Positions 1 to 8,570 are shown, numbered from the stretch's first letter. The stretch is 64,000 bases of DNA from Gammaproteobacteria bacterium (GCA_018069465.1 JAGPUW010000011.1:1-64000), one strand, 5' to 3'. The notes: generated by a model from the letters alone, not told the origin. Made by a program: numbers and translations.

Positions 1-87
1 GGTAAGGATGCCGTCTTTGCCGGTAAGATCTTTACCTTCACGTAGTGCCTTGAGGGCAGATTCCATATCGAATGTGGGTGTAGTCAT
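1..87 (-). CDS. IS256-family (mutator-type) transposase, N-terminal fragment cut by the window edge
   Basis: Only about 29 N-terminal residues are visible; the rest lies left of position 1. The peptide carries a short helix followed by LREGKDLTGKDGILT, which matches the conserved N-terminal signature of IS256-family DDE transposases (ALRxGxxLTGKDGxLTPL). These enzymes catalyse copy-out/paste-in movement of the element. I chose the ATG at 87 because a purine-rich AAAGAG stretch lies about 6 bases upstream; an in-frame ATG at 93 is also possible but has no room for a ribosome binding site. Intactness of the full gene cannot be judged. Confidence 0.72.
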   Translation of the reverse strand, partial: MTTPTFDMESALKALREGKDLTGKDGILT

Positions 88-116
88 AGTCATCTCTTTT
101 TCTTAGTTTAAAGAAA

Positions 117-141
117 TGACACAGAATTATGAACACTACCC
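117..141. repeat. Probable terminal inverted repeat of the IS256-family element
   Basis: Immediately upstream of the transposase start lies TGACACAGAATTATGAACAC followed by TACCC. Read outward this is GGGTAGTGTTCATAATTCTG..., the type of end I associate with IS256-family elements. The element therefore probably ends near 141. Target-site duplication and the second end are outside the window, so this is a pattern match only. Confidence 0.55.
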
Positions 142-324
142 TCCAACAACTTAACAAGATCACCCGTCTTAATATCTGTCTAGCCAAGCGCTAAGTGTCG
201 CGTTGAAAAAGCACACAGTCACGAACGATATTTACCGCAGGGAATTTAGGCCCAACATAACGCTACAGCGGAGTTGCCACGCCAATGATAGCCACTGGCC
301 ATCATCTGCACGATCAATTACTAT
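142..324. other. Intergenic stretch between IS end and topB regulatory site
   Basis: No open reading frame with a plausible ribosome binding site and no convincing hairpin is visible. It probably represents the original upstream flank of topB into which the insertion element landed. Confidence 0.4.
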
Positions 325-344
325 AACTGTATAAGTAAACAGTA
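325..344. promoter_or_regulatory. LexA (SOS) box-like palindrome upstream of topB
   Basis: AACTGTATAAGTAAACAGTA matches the E. coli-type LexA operator (TACTG-N10-CAGTA core) at 16 of 20 positions and preserves the essential CTG-N10-CAG with exact spacing. It ends 12 bases before the topB GTG start, where bound LexA would block transcription. Functional LexA control is inferred from sequence only. Confidence 0.6.
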
Positions 345-356
345 TTATGGTGCTGC

Positions 357-2336
357 GTGAAACTCTATATCGCTGAAAAACCTAGCCTGGGTCGGGCTAT
401 TGCCGATGTGCTGCCCAAGCCCCACCGCCGTGATGAAGGCTGCATTTGGGTGGGGGATGGCGATTGCGTGAGTTGGTGTATTGGCCACTTGCTCGAACAG
501 GTCGAGCCCGACGTTTACAAGCCGCAATACAAAAAATGGACAGAGCATGACTTGCCCATTGTGCCGGAGCAGTGGCAGTTGGCACCTAAAACCGCTACGC
601 GTAAACAGCTGACAGTATTGCGCAAGCTGCTTAAGCAGGCCGTGCAGATAGTTCATGCGGGCGACCCGGATCGCGAGGGGCAGTTGTTGGTCGACGAGGT
701 GGTTAACTATCTCGGCGTCAGCGCCACTAAAAAAGCGGCGATGCAGCGCTTATTAATCAGCGACCTTAATCCAGCGGCGGTGCGTCGCGCATTAGCCAGT
801 TTACGCAGTAATCGTGAATTCATACCCTTGTCGACCTCGGCGCTGGCGCGCTCTAGAGCCGATTGGTTATACGGTATTAACCTCACCCGCGCCTCTACGC
901 TACAGGGCCGCAAGGTGGGTTACACCGGGGTTTTATCGGTGGGACGGGTGCAAACCCCCCTGTTGGGCTTGGTGGTGAGGCGTGATCATGATATCGACAA
1001 CTTTGTGTCAAAACCTTTCTATGAGGTGCTGGCGCATTTGCAGGAGGGGTGTGAGGCACAGCCATTAGGCTCGGCCTTTTATGCGAAATGGCAAGCCAGT
1101 GAGGCCTGTCAGCCACAGATGGACGACGAGGGTCGGGTCTTATCTCGCGCCCTGGCGGAGAATGTAGTGCGGCGGATTAGTGGCCAGCCTGGGGAGGTGA
1201 AGTCCGTTAAAAATACCCCCGGCCGCCAGGCTCCGCCACTGCCTTATAGCTTGTCGGCCTTGCAGATCGATGCCGGAAAAGCGTTTTCCATGAGTGCACA
1301 GCAGGTGCTCGATAGCTGTCAGGCTTTGTACGAGCGACACAAGCTGATTACCTACCCCCGCTCTGACAGCCGCTATTTACCCCTTGAGCATTATGGCCAG
1401 GCGCAGAGTGTTCTGTCGGCGATTACTCAGGTGGCGAGCGAGCTACAGGACGCTGTTGCCGGGGCGGATACCGGCTTGAAAAGTAAGGCCTGGAATGACG
1501 CCAAAGTGAAGGCCCACCATGCCATTATTCCCACCGCTAAAAAAATGCAGGCCGAGCGCTTAAGTGCTCAGGAAACCAAGCTTTATGGCCTGATCGCCCG
1601 CCAGTATATATTGCAGTTTTATCCGCCCCACACCTTTACTAAAACAGTCATCGATATTGTTATTGCTGGCGGCTGTTTTCGCGCCCAGGCAACCGTTGTA
1701 AAAGAACTCGGCTGGAAGGCTTTACTCCCCGCAAAAAAAACTCGCGCTGATGTCAAACCGAGTAAAGATGCTCAGCAATGCTTGCCAGCCCTGAAAAAAG
1801 GCGATGTTTTACATTGCCTAAAAGGCGAGTGTGTCGAGAAACATACACAGGCGCCCAGTCATTTTACCGATGCCACACTGCTCGCGGCAATGACGGGTAT
1901 AGCGCGTTTCGTCCACGACAATGAAGTGCGCAAGATTTTAAAAGATACCGACGGGTTGGGTACCGAGGCGACACGAGCAGGTATTATCGAGCTATTATTC
2001 AGGCGCAATTTTTTAAGGCGTGAGGGCAAGCAAATTCGCGCCACGGATGCCGGTCGCGGCTTGATCAACAGCTTGCCTGAGTCCACAACCTTGCCCGATA
2101 TGACGGCGCGCTGGGAGTCGATATTAAATGCCATTGTTGAAGAGCGAGCGTCATATAGTGACTTTATGGGTGGCTTAATCCCAACACTGCACAGCCTGGT
2201 GAAGGAAAGCTGTGGCACTTTGCCGCTGGCCTTAAAGGGGGTGCCGGCGAGTAAGCCCGCGTACAGAAAATCAGGTAAAAAAAGAGCAGCGGCAAAACCG
2301 CGACGTAAAAAACCCGCTAGTTCATCGAGTCAGTAG
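357..2336 (+). CDS. topB: DNA topoisomerase III
   Basis: Type IA topoisomerase that cleaves and passes single DNA strands, decatenating replication intermediates and working with RecQ-type helicases. The 659-residue length is close to E. coli TopB (653). The N-terminal TOPRIM domain shows IAEKPS (Glu7) and the metal-binding D103-P-D105-R-E-G. The catalytic tyrosine is Y333 in LITYPRSDSRYL. The C-terminus is a basic Lys/Arg-rich tail (from about residue 635), consistent with DNA binding. The start is GTG; no strong Shine-Dalgarno is visible, but the EKPS motif must sit near the N-terminus, which fixes the start. A LexA-like box lies directly upstream, and an IS256-type element end lies about 215 bases upstream. 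Confidence 0.97.
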   Translation: MKLYIAEKPSLGRAIADVLPKPHRRDEGCIWVGDGDCVSWCIGHLLEQVEPDVYKPQYKKWTEHDLPIVPEQWQLAPKTATRKQLTVLRKLLKQAVQIVHAGDPDREGQLLVDEVVNYLGVSATKKAAMQRLLISDLNPAAVRRALASLRSNREFIPLSTSALARSRADWLYGINLTRASTLQGRKVGYTGVLSVGRVQTPLLGLVVRRDHDIDNFVSKPFYEVLAHLQEGCEAQPLGSAFYAKWQASEACQPQMDDEGRVLSRALAENVVRRISGQPGEVKSVKNTPGRQAPPLPYSLSALQIDAGKAFSMSAQQVLDSCQALYERHKLITYPRSDSRYLPLEHYGQAQSVLSAITQVASELQDAVAGADTGLKSKAWNDAKVKAHHAIIPTAKKMQAERLSAQETKLYGLIARQYILQFYPPHTFTKTVIDIVIAGGCFRAQATVVKELGWKALLPAKKTRADVKPSKDAQQCLPALKKGDVLHCLKGECVEKHTQAPSHFTDATLLAAMTGIARFVHDNEVRKILKDTDGLGTEATRAGIIELLFRRNFLRREGKQIRATDAGRGLINSLPESTTLPDMTARWESILNAIVEERASYSDFMGGLIPTLHSLVKESCGTLPLALKGVPASKPAYRKSGKKRAAAKPRRKKPASSSSQ

Positions 2337-2357
2337 CTCAAGCCCTTAACTTGAGCT
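2335..2357. terminator. Small hairpin between convergent topB and the Spy-like gene
   Basis: AGCTCAAG and CTTGAGCT form an 8-bp perfect stem with a 7-base loop, overlapping the topB stop. No clean T tract follows on either strand, so a terminator role is only plausible from its position between convergent genes. Confidence 0.3.
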
Positions 2358-2372
2358 AAATCTTATTAGCGC

Positions 2373-2753
2373 TTATTTCACCGCCGAACGTTCAAGCAGT
2401 GCTTTATCGTAGCCAGGCTTTTGTTCGTCGCTCAGTATGGTCCGCATTTCAATTAGGTGGGCATAGCGCAGGCGCATAATATGCGTCTTCGCAGCCATTA
2501 ATTCATCAATTTTGGCATTTACGTCTTCAAGCTTTACACCTTCGTGTATAGCCATTTCGTTAAGTTCTTTTAATGCCTGAGCTTCTTTGGCTTTAAAAGT
2601 CGCCTGCTCACCGTGAAGCTTGTGGTGCATGTGGCCAATCGCTTGCTTTTGGGATGCCGCTGGGTCGGGTATTTGAGCTGCATGGGTACTCAGGCAAAAC
2701 ACCATCGCTAAAGGGAATAATATTGTTGTTATTTTATTGAGTGCAATGTTCAT
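2373..2753 (-). CDS. Spy/CpxP-like periplasmic protein
   Basis: A 126-residue protein with a Sec signal peptide (hydrophobic residues about 8-22, cleavage near THA-AQ). The mature part is a charged, His/Met-containing all-helical protein: HMHHKLHGE near residues 41-49, then helices ending in LRYAHLIEMRTILSDEQKPGY. The final LSDEQ-type motif resembles the LTxxQ repeat of Spy/CpxP/ZraP proteins, which act as periplasmic chaperones or metal-responsive partners of envelope-stress systems. No two-component genes are adjacent, so the role is inferred from fold class only. It is convergent with topB and divergent from the CHAD gene. Confidence 0.6.
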   Translation of the reverse strand: MNIALNKITTILFPLAMVFCLSTHAAQIPDPAASQKQAIGHMHHKLHGEQATFKAKEAQALKELNEMAIHEGVKLEDVNAKIDELMAAKTHIMRLRYAHLIEMRTILSDEQKPGYDKALLERSAVK

Positions 2754-2965
2754 TATAGTCGTCTCCTGAAATCAGCTTGTTATGACTTTGAGCCTAGCCT
2801 AGCACTGACCATGGCTTGAAAGGGAAGTGTTGTGCAAAAAAATAATCGACGCTGGTTTGTGGGTGAATTTGAGTAGCTCTTATTACTTATTTGCTAACTT
2901 ACGTCCAGTGCTTGAAAATGCGCACCCACACCCTGTTCGCAAGTATCAGTGAAGGTGCTCTTATC

Positions 2966-3901
2966 ATGCCTTACCGCCTCGACTCGCCCCGTCATACTAA
3001 CGACAAAATAAAGCAGATTGTGTGCGAGTGCATGAGCGATGCTGCTGTACAACTCACACAAAAGCGTAAACATAAATCGAAAGGTCTGCACGAGGCTATT
3101 CACGAGACTCGCAAGCATTTTAAAGAAATTCGCGCTGTGCTGCGCCTGCTGCGTGCTGAGCCAGGCGTAAACTTCGACAGTGAAAATAGCTGGTTTCGGG
3201 AGCAAGCTCGAAGCCTTGCCACACTTCGCGATGCTAAAGCGATGCTTGAAACTTGCGATAAACTCAGTGCTTTTTTTGCCAAACAGCTCGACCACGATCC
3301 CTTCCCCGCCCTGCATCGCAAGCTTGATGCCAGATTGGATGTTGTCTTGGCCGAGCATCCGCAGTTGGGCAAAGAGCTGGCCGCCATGGCTAAAGCGCTG
3401 CTGGTCGCGCAAAGCCGCGTTCAGGATTGGCCTCTGCAGGATAAGGGTTTTGCTTTATTCCATGAGGGTTTACTCACTAGCTATCGAGCGGCCCGCTCTC
3501 ACTGTCGCAAATGCCACGCGAACCCGCAGAGCGCAAATTTCCATACCTGGCGCAAGTGGATAAAAACGCACTTGTATCATACCCAGCTCCTGTCCGCGGC
3601 CTGGCCCGGCGAATTAGAGAATCGAACGCAAGCCTTAAAAATGCTCGCCGATTTGTTGGGCGATGACCATGACCTCAGCGTCTTGGAAGCACAAATTGAG
3701 CAAGCGCCAAAGCACTTTGGCAGCCGAGGTGAAGTTGGACAATTGCGGAAGCTGCTCGCTCAGCGACATCACCAGCTGCGCTCAAAGGCTCTGGCATTGG
3801 GTGGCCGTCTCTATGCCGAAAAACCGAAGGCCCACATTCATCGCCTGGAGAGTTACTGGGCCTGCTGGGTCAATGACGCTAAAACTCTACAATCCGTGTG
3901 A
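2966..3901 (+). CDS. CHAD domain-containing protein
   Basis: A 311-residue helical protein matching the CHAD (conserved histidine alpha-helical) family, which binds inorganic polyphosphate. Typical features are the N-terminal LHEAIHETRKHFKEIRAVLR motif (basic helix with conserved His/Arg/Lys), then LATLRDAKAM, FHTWRKWIKTHLYH and LLGDDHDLSVL near residue 235, each contributing conserved positive charges and His. No CYTH (triphosphatase) domain is fused, so this is a stand-alone CHAD. The ATG at 2966 follows a GAAGG 10 bases upstream; an in-frame TTG at 2891 would add 25 unlikely residues. A PhoH-type ATPase follows on the same strand after about 310 bases. Confidence 0.85.
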   Translation: MPYRLDSPRHTNDKIKQIVCECMSDAAVQLTQKRKHKSKGLHEAIHETRKHFKEIRAVLRLLRAEPGVNFDSENSWFREQARSLATLRDAKAMLETCDKLSAFFAKQLDHDPFPALHRKLDARLDVVLAEHPQLGKELAAMAKALLVAQSRVQDWPLQDKGFALFHEGLLTSYRAARSHCRKCHANPQSANFHTWRKWIKTHLYHTQLLSAAWPGELENRTQALKMLADLLGDDHDLSVLEAQIEQAPKHFGSRGEVGQLRKLLAQRHHQLRSKALALGGRLYAEKPKAHIHRLESYWACWVNDAKTLQSV

Positions 3902-4210
3902 AATCAGGCGGGGCTCAACACATCGCATAATCCTGTTCTGGTTTATCAATCGGCAATCGGGCCCGCCTGCGGTGTCCGGCGACTGGGCACTAGCGTATAT
4001 CCCTTGTCATAAAAAAGACGTGTGGATGGGTTATACAATTGATAGTATCGAGCACACGCGCAAAGCAATATCTTGCTTAAGCCGCTGCTTAAAAATCAGC
4101 AATTCACGCCATGTTAAGGAGGTAGTCACACCCGTACAGCCTGTTATTTCACAAAACTTTACGCCACATAAGCTTCGTAAATCACTTTGAAAACAGAGGA
4201 TATTCGCCCT
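3902..4210. other. Non-coding gap between CHAD and phoH-like genes
   Basis: About 309 bases with no credible gene; apparent frames here have no ribosome binding site or family resemblance. A GGAGG stretch near 4118 is not followed by a start codon in range. It may carry the promoter of the PhoH-like gene, but I cannot point to a clear -35/-10 pair. Confidence 0.35.
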
Positions 4211-5023
4211 ATGACCAGACGCACTAGTGCAAAGCGAAAACAAAAACGAAAAGCCAACGACACCGAGCATCAATACTCGGAACCGTCGACCTCCAGAAAA
4301 AGGCGCAAGCAACCCGACGATACCGTTGTTGAAATTAACGCGCAAAATCAAGGCCTCCACCAGGCCCACTCTACCCGCCGCTCCAACCTGCCTCTTCACG
4401 CTAAAACCCCCGCACAAGAACGTTATATCAAAGCCATTCGACAGCACTGCCTCACTTTGGGCCTTGGCCCTGCCGGTACGGGCAAAAGCTATTGTGCGGG
4501 AGCCCTTGCCGCCGAGGCGCTGGAGTCGGGGAAAATCGAGCGCATTATTCTCACCCGCCCAGCCGTTGAAGCGGGCGAGCAGCTGGGGTTTTTACCGGGT
4601 TCGCTCGATGAGAAATTTGCGGTTTATATCGATGCCTTTCGCGACATCCTCAATGAGAGGCTCGGCGCAGGTACGGTGAACTACTGTATCCGCCACGGTC
4701 GCATTGTCGCCGCACCACTGGCATTTATGCGCGGTAAAACCTTCAGTGAAAATACCTTCGTGATTCTCGATGAAGCGCAAAACACCTCAACCGCTCAAAT
4801 GAAGATGTTTCTGACCCGCATTGGGGAAGACTGCAAAGTGGTGATCAACGGTGATATTCGCCAAAGTGATATTCGTGGGTCTAACGGTTTGAGCGATGCT
4901 GTCGATAAACTAACGGGGCTGTCTGGCGTTTATGTCCACCATTTTGAATACGAGGATATTGTGCGCAGTGGGCTAGTGAAGTCGATTATTGATCGCTACG
5001 AACCCCAGGAAATGCGCGTATAA
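4211..5023 (+). CDS. PhoH family P-loop ATPase
   Basis: A 270-residue PhoH-like ATPase, a family linked to RNA metabolism in which E. coli PhoH is phosphate-starvation induced. An unusual Lys/Arg-rich N-terminal extension (residues about 3-35) precedes the core. The core has Walker A GPAGTGKSYCA, a conserved ILTRPAVEAGEQLGFLPG segment, Walker B FVILDEAQNT and the downstream VVINGDIRQSD (sensor-like). The start was placed at the ATG with ACAGAGGA 10 bases upstream, rather than the in-frame TTG at 4187. It stands alone; no ybeY or ybeX partner gene is adjacent, which suggests the PhoH rather than the YbeZ branch. Confidence 0.9.
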   Translation: MTRRTSAKRKQKRKANDTEHQYSEPSTSRKRRKQPDDTVVEINAQNQGLHQAHSTRRSNLPLHAKTPAQERYIKAIRQHCLTLGLGPAGTGKSYCAGALAAEALESGKIERIILTRPAVEAGEQLGFLPGSLDEKFAVYIDAFRDILNERLGAGTVNYCIRHGRIVAAPLAFMRGKTFSENTFVILDEAQNTSTAQMKMFLTRIGEDCKVVINGDIRQSDIRGSNGLSDAVDKLTGLSGVYVHHFEYEDIVRSGLVKSIIDRYEPQEMRV

Positions 5024-5085
5024 AACACTATCAAACAAGGCTGAAGTCACGCTGTCAAAAGGTTTGGCGACTTTTGGCGGTGTGA

Positions 5086-7209
5086 TTAGAGAGCGCGACC
5101 CGAAGCGCTGGCTTCATGCGCAAGTAACCAACGCTTGGTATCCAGCCCACCGGCAAAACCGGTAAGTGAGCCATTACTGCCGATAATACGGTGGCAGGGT
5201 ATTACTATCGGGATGCGGTTTTTATTGTTGGCCATACCCACCGCCCGTGCGGCTTTGGGTTTGTTGATGGCAGCGGCGATCTGTCCGTAGCTGGCGGTAG
5301 TGCCATAGCGTACTGTTTGCAATTGCGCCCAAACGCCTTGTTGAAAGTCTGTGCCCCCCAGACTCAAAGGCAGGTCAAAGTCTTTTAAGTGCCCGTCAAA
5401 ATAGGCCTGTAATTGGTCGATTGCCCGCTCTACATATTCGCTGGCTTGCCCAGTGCTTGAGGGTGATGAAGGCAAGACGTGGCTATTATTGGGGAAGCGA
5501 ATTTCGGTAATGCCCTTATCATCTGCCAGAATCGTCAATCGGCCAATGGGGCTATTTAAGCTGGCATAGGCTATTTGGCTTTGCTCTTCTGTGTTCGGCA
5601 TAGTGTTACTCGACTCCGGCTTGCTCAATGTTTTACAGCGCGGTTTTTTAGTTGCCGCGCCCGACAGCGTTTGCCATAACAGCAGCGTGGCGTAGCTGCC
5701 CCAGGGGCTGATGGTTTCGGCATCGACAATTAGCGCTTGTTCGCTGCCATCACCCATTTTTTTCAAGGCGCTTTTTACCCCGAGGTCGCCAGCCAGAAAA
5801 ATATCGGGGTGGCCCATGCGAAAGGCGGTGTATTGTACTGTCCACGGGCCAATACCGGGGATGGCCAGCCAATCTTGATAAAGGCTGTCAACACACCCGC
5901 TTGCTTCCTGCGCTTTATTGTTAATCCCGGCGGCTACATTTGCGCTCCTATTTTCATCCCTACCTTGATTTAATAAATGCTCGGCGAGCAGGCGCAAGGC
6001 CTGACGGCGCTTGTTCGGCATGGCGAGGAATTCAAGGTTGGACGCGGCGACGGCCTCTGGCTCGGGAAACAGCAGGGTCGGAATTTTGCTTGTTGTTTCA
6101 TTAGTTGTTTCATTAGTTGTTTCATTAGTTGCTCCATTAGCTGTTTCATTGGCAGGTAGCGGCTTGCCTAGCTCTGTAACCAAACGGGTGACCAGATTTT
6201 GCGCCGCTTTGACTGACACCTGCTGGCCGAGAATCGCCCTCACCCCGGCCTCAAACGCCGACCACATGCCGGGCAGTCTTATTCCTGTGCTATTTAAATC
6301 GGCGAAAAGTGGATTGTTGGCGAGGTGACTCGCTATTGCCCCCGCATCCGCATCGAGGTCTAGCAAGCGGCGGATACGCTGGATAACCGCCAGGCTGTGC
6401 TCGGGATGGCTTAGCGCCAAGTCCACGCGAAAGCTGTTTTTGTCGGGCAGGTGGGTAGCGGTAAATACGCCCTCGCATTGTTGATAGCGAAAACTGCGGC
6501 TGTAGCTGGTATCGCCAAGGGCTTCGAGGCCGGGGATTTGGCGCAGTCGATAAAACTCGCGCACCGCCACCCAGTTATACGGTGGCCGATAACTCAGTGA
6601 AACACTCAAAGTATTGCCTGCTGCGGCTTCGTATGCTTGAGTTCTACGCAATAGCCGTGGGTTTAAACCGAGCAACTCGGCAAACACGGTATTAAAGCGC
6701 CGCGTGCTGCCAAAGCCCGCCATCGCCGCGACTTCTGTCACCGGCAAGTTGCTTTGTTGTAATAGCTGCTTGGCGAACAGGGTGCGTGTGAAGTTGGCAT
6801 ATTTGAGAGGAGAAATGCCCATTTGTTCGGTAAACAGTTTACGCAAATAGCGGTCGCTGACACCGAGGCGAGCGGCAAATTGCGCTAAAGATTGTCCTCG
6901 CCATTCGCCCTGATCAATCAACTTTACCGCACGGCTTAGGGTGGTTTGTACACCCTGCCAGGCGGGTGAGCCGGGGGCTGATTCAGGCCGACAACGCAAG
7001 CAGGGGCGCAAACCGGCCTGAGCGGCGCTACTTGCCGTAGGGTAGTAGTTGACGTTTGTTTCTTTCGGCGGGGTGGCCGGGCAAATCGGGCGACAGAAAA
7101 TGCCGGTGGTTAATACGCCAGTATAAAACAGGCCATCGAAGCGGGCATCGCGACTTAAACGCGCCTTGCGGCAAATGGCTTTATTGAGCGGAGCTGAAGC
7201 GTGATTCAT
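5086..7209 (-). CDS. Three-way fusion: Ada-type sensor/AraC domain, AlkA-type glycosylase, Ogt-type methyltransferase
   Basis: A 707-residue alkylation-repair protein. Residues about 15-80 form the Ada zinc/methylphosphotriester domain, with Cys39, Cys43, Cys70 and Cys73 (FCRPICP, RPCLRCRPE). About 90-195 is an AraC-type helix-turn-helix. About 205-520 is an AlkA-like 3-methyladenine glycosylase with an ILGQQVS motif, the helix-hairpin-helix LAIPGIGPWT and the catalytic-Asp region DIFLAGDLGVKSAL. About 550-707 is an O6-alkylguanine transferase with the PCHR motif (Cys672). Ada-AlkA fusions are common; adding the acceptor methyltransferase puts all three functions, sensor/activator, base excision and direct reversal, in one polypeptide. 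A repeat encoding Asn-Glu-Thr-Thr units sits inside the glycosylase domain near residues 353-373. ATG at 7209; it runs convergent to phoH. Confidence 0.93.
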   Translation of the reverse strand: MNHASAPLNKAICRKARLSRDARFDGLFYTGVLTTGIFCRPICPATPPKETNVNYYPTASSAAQAGLRPCLRCRPESAPGSPAWQGVQTTLSRAVKLIDQGEWRGQSLAQFAARLGVSDRYLRKLFTEQMGISPLKYANFTRTLFAKQLLQQSNLPVTEVAAMAGFGSTRRFNTVFAELLGLNPRLLRRTQAYEAAAGNTLSVSLSYRPPYNWVAVREFYRLRQIPGLEALGDTSYSRSFRYQQCEGVFTATHLPDKNSFRVDLALSHPEHSLAVIQRIRRLLDLDADAGAIASHLANNPLFADLNSTGIRLPGMWSAFEAGVRAILGQQVSVKAAQNLVTRLVTELGKPLPANETANGATNETTNETTNETTSKIPTLLFPEPEAVAASNLEFLAMPNKRRQALRLLAEHLLNQGRDENRSANVAAGINNKAQEASGCVDSLYQDWLAIPGIGPWTVQYTAFRMGHPDIFLAGDLGVKSALKKMGDGSEQALIVDAETISPWGSYATLLLWQTLSGAATKKPRCKTLSKPESSNTMPNTEEQSQIAYASLNSPIGRLTILADDKGITEIRFPNNSHVLPSSPSSTGQASEYVERAIDQLQAYFDGHLKDFDLPLSLGGTDFQQGVWAQLQTVRYGTTASYGQIAAAINKPKAARAVGMANNKNRIPIVIPCHRIIGSNGSLTGFAGGLDTKRWLLAHEASASGRAL
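6092..6151. repeat. 12-bp in-frame tandem repeat inside the repair fusion gene
   Basis: Units of TTGTTTCATTAG (plus strand) occur about four to five times, the outer ones degenerate. Being 12 bp long, each unit adds four residues (N-E-T-T) without breaking the frame, so length variation would be tolerated. It lies in a loop after the ILGQQVS segment of the AlkA-like domain. Confidence 0.85.
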
Positions 7210-7274
7210 GGCCGTAGTGTAGCTGGACTTTAGGGCCGCACTAGCCGTTTTCGGAACTCCAGCCAGGTAGCTCT

Positions 7275-7721
7275 TTAGATTGCGGCAATTACCTCAACGG
7301 TATCACCAATGGCAATATCACCAGCACTGAGTACCCGACAACAGGCACCGCCGCGCCAGTCGGGCGTCAGCGCTTTCATTAAGCCCGCTCGGGCATCTTC
7401 CATGCGCGGGCAGGGATCTGTCTCGCGGGTGATCTGCATGCGCAAGCCGCCAATTTGAATAATGTCGCCAACCGAGGCCGGGCTAAAGCTAATGCCCTCG
7501 ACCAACAAATTGGCGCGGCGGGTGGTCCAGTGTAAATCGGCACCGAGTTCTGCGCAGGCCCGCTGCCAGTCTTCAACACTGAGTACCGTGACCTGTCGGG
7601 CGTGGGGTTTGCCGCGATAGTCGTCTTTCACACCGCGCTCGGGGGTCACGTCAACCGCCGAAGTGATGTGCATTTCACCCTTGGATTTAAGGCGATAGGC
7701 GATGCCCTTTAAGGTTGCCAT
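7275..7721 (-). CDS. MOSC domain-containing protein
   Basis: A 148-residue stand-alone MOSC domain, the C-terminal fold of molybdenum cofactor sulfurases and of YiiM/YuaD-type proteins that handle Mo cofactor or N-hydroxylated substrates. Visible hallmarks are the GVKDDYRG segment, the WTTRRANLLVEG motif typical of MOSC proteins, and a conserved cysteine in ETDPCPRMED, followed by the small beta-strand GDIAIGDTVEV at the end. It lies just upstream of the alkylation-repair fusion on the same strand with a 65-base gap, so they may be co-transcribed, though no functional link is known. Confidence 0.85.
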   Translation of the reverse strand: MATLKGIAYRLKSKGEMHITSAVDVTPERGVKDDYRGKPHARQVTVLSVEDWQRACAELGADLHWTTRRANLLVEGISFSPASVGDIIQIGGLRMQITRETDPCPRMEDARAGLMKALTPDWRGGACCRVLSAGDIAIGDTVEVIAAI

Positions 7722-7892
7722 GTAGCTTCACCTTCTCTGTGATTTTTATTGATCATCGTTGTTAGCGAGCCGCATGATGGCAGATCGCGTTTTGTTGGCC
7801 CATTTAACAAAACGGGGACAACTATGTCATCCTGTAACACGCTTGCAGGACTTTTATTTTCACTCAAGATTGATTGCATACAGGTTAGCGCT

Positions 7893-8570
7893 ATGAAAAT
7901 TGACATCATTTCCGACGTGGTTTGCCCCTGGTGTTACATCGGCAAAAAGAACCTTGAAGCGGCCATGGCCCAGCGCCCCGACATCGATTTTGAGGTGCAG
8001 TGGTTTCCCTACCAGCTGCACCCCGAAGCGCCGCTGGAGGGCTATAACTACCGTCAAAGTATAGAAAGTAAATACGGCGAAGCGCGCATTGAAATGATGT
8101 TCGCACAGATTACCCAGGTCGGCAGGGCCTCAGGTATTGAATTTAATCTCAGCGGTATTGAGCGCGGTGCCAATACCTTAAAGGCTCACCGCTTGCTCGA
8201 CTTCGCCTTTCAAAATGGCGGACTGGATGTGCAGAATAAACTCAGCGAAGCGCTGTTTAATGCCTATTTCTGCGACATTCGCGATGTTGGCAGTATTGAT
8301 GAGCTTTGCGCCATCGCCGCTGACGTTGGTCTGGATAGCGCCGAAGTAAACACTTACTTAAATAGCGATGAAGACCTCGACAAGATTGAAAAACAGATCA
8401 ACTTCGCCCGCCAGCAAGGCGTTAGCGGCGTGCCCTCGTTCAGCCTCGATGGCAAATTTATACTCAGCGGCGGCCAGCAGCCCGAGGTCTTTCTCAGTGC
8501 CATTGACCGGCTGGCAGCACAAACTGATAGTGAAGCAGCACCCGCCTGCACCCCGGATAGCTGTCCCTAA
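7893..8570 (+). CDS. DsbA family oxidoreductase (FrnE-like)
   Basis: A 225-residue cytoplasmic thioredoxin-fold protein of the DsbA/FrnE type. The redox motif is CPWC in SDVVCPWCYIGKKN near the N-terminus, followed by the helical insertion and the cis-proline region GVSGVPSFSLDGKF that shapes the active site. The C-terminus ends with two further cysteines (PACTPDSCP). No signal peptide is present when starting at the ATG at 7893; the longer in-frame extension from 7749 lacks support. FrnE homologs are thiol-disulfide oxidoreductases or isomerases linked to oxidative stress. The stop codon lies in the first unit of a 13-bp repeat array. Confidence 0.88.
   Translation: MKIDIISDVVCPWCYIGKKNLEAAMAQRPDIDFEVQWFPYQLHPEAPLEGYNYRQSIESKYGEARIEMMFAQITQVGRASGIEFNLSGIERGANTLKAHRLLDFAFQNGGLDVQNKLSEALFNAYFCDIRDVGSIDELCAIAADVGLDSAEVNTYLNSDEDLDKIEKQINFARQQGVSGVPSFSLDGKFILSGGQQPEVFLSAIDRLAAQTDSEAAPACTPDSCP

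Noticed and set aside
4031-4447. Minus-strand reading frame before and across the PhoH gene
   Set aside because: It overlaps the PhoH-like gene, has no ribosome site, and the peptide has no family character.
6092-6151. Repeat array considered as CRISPR
   Set aside because: The units are 12 bp with no spacers and are in frame within a coding sequence.
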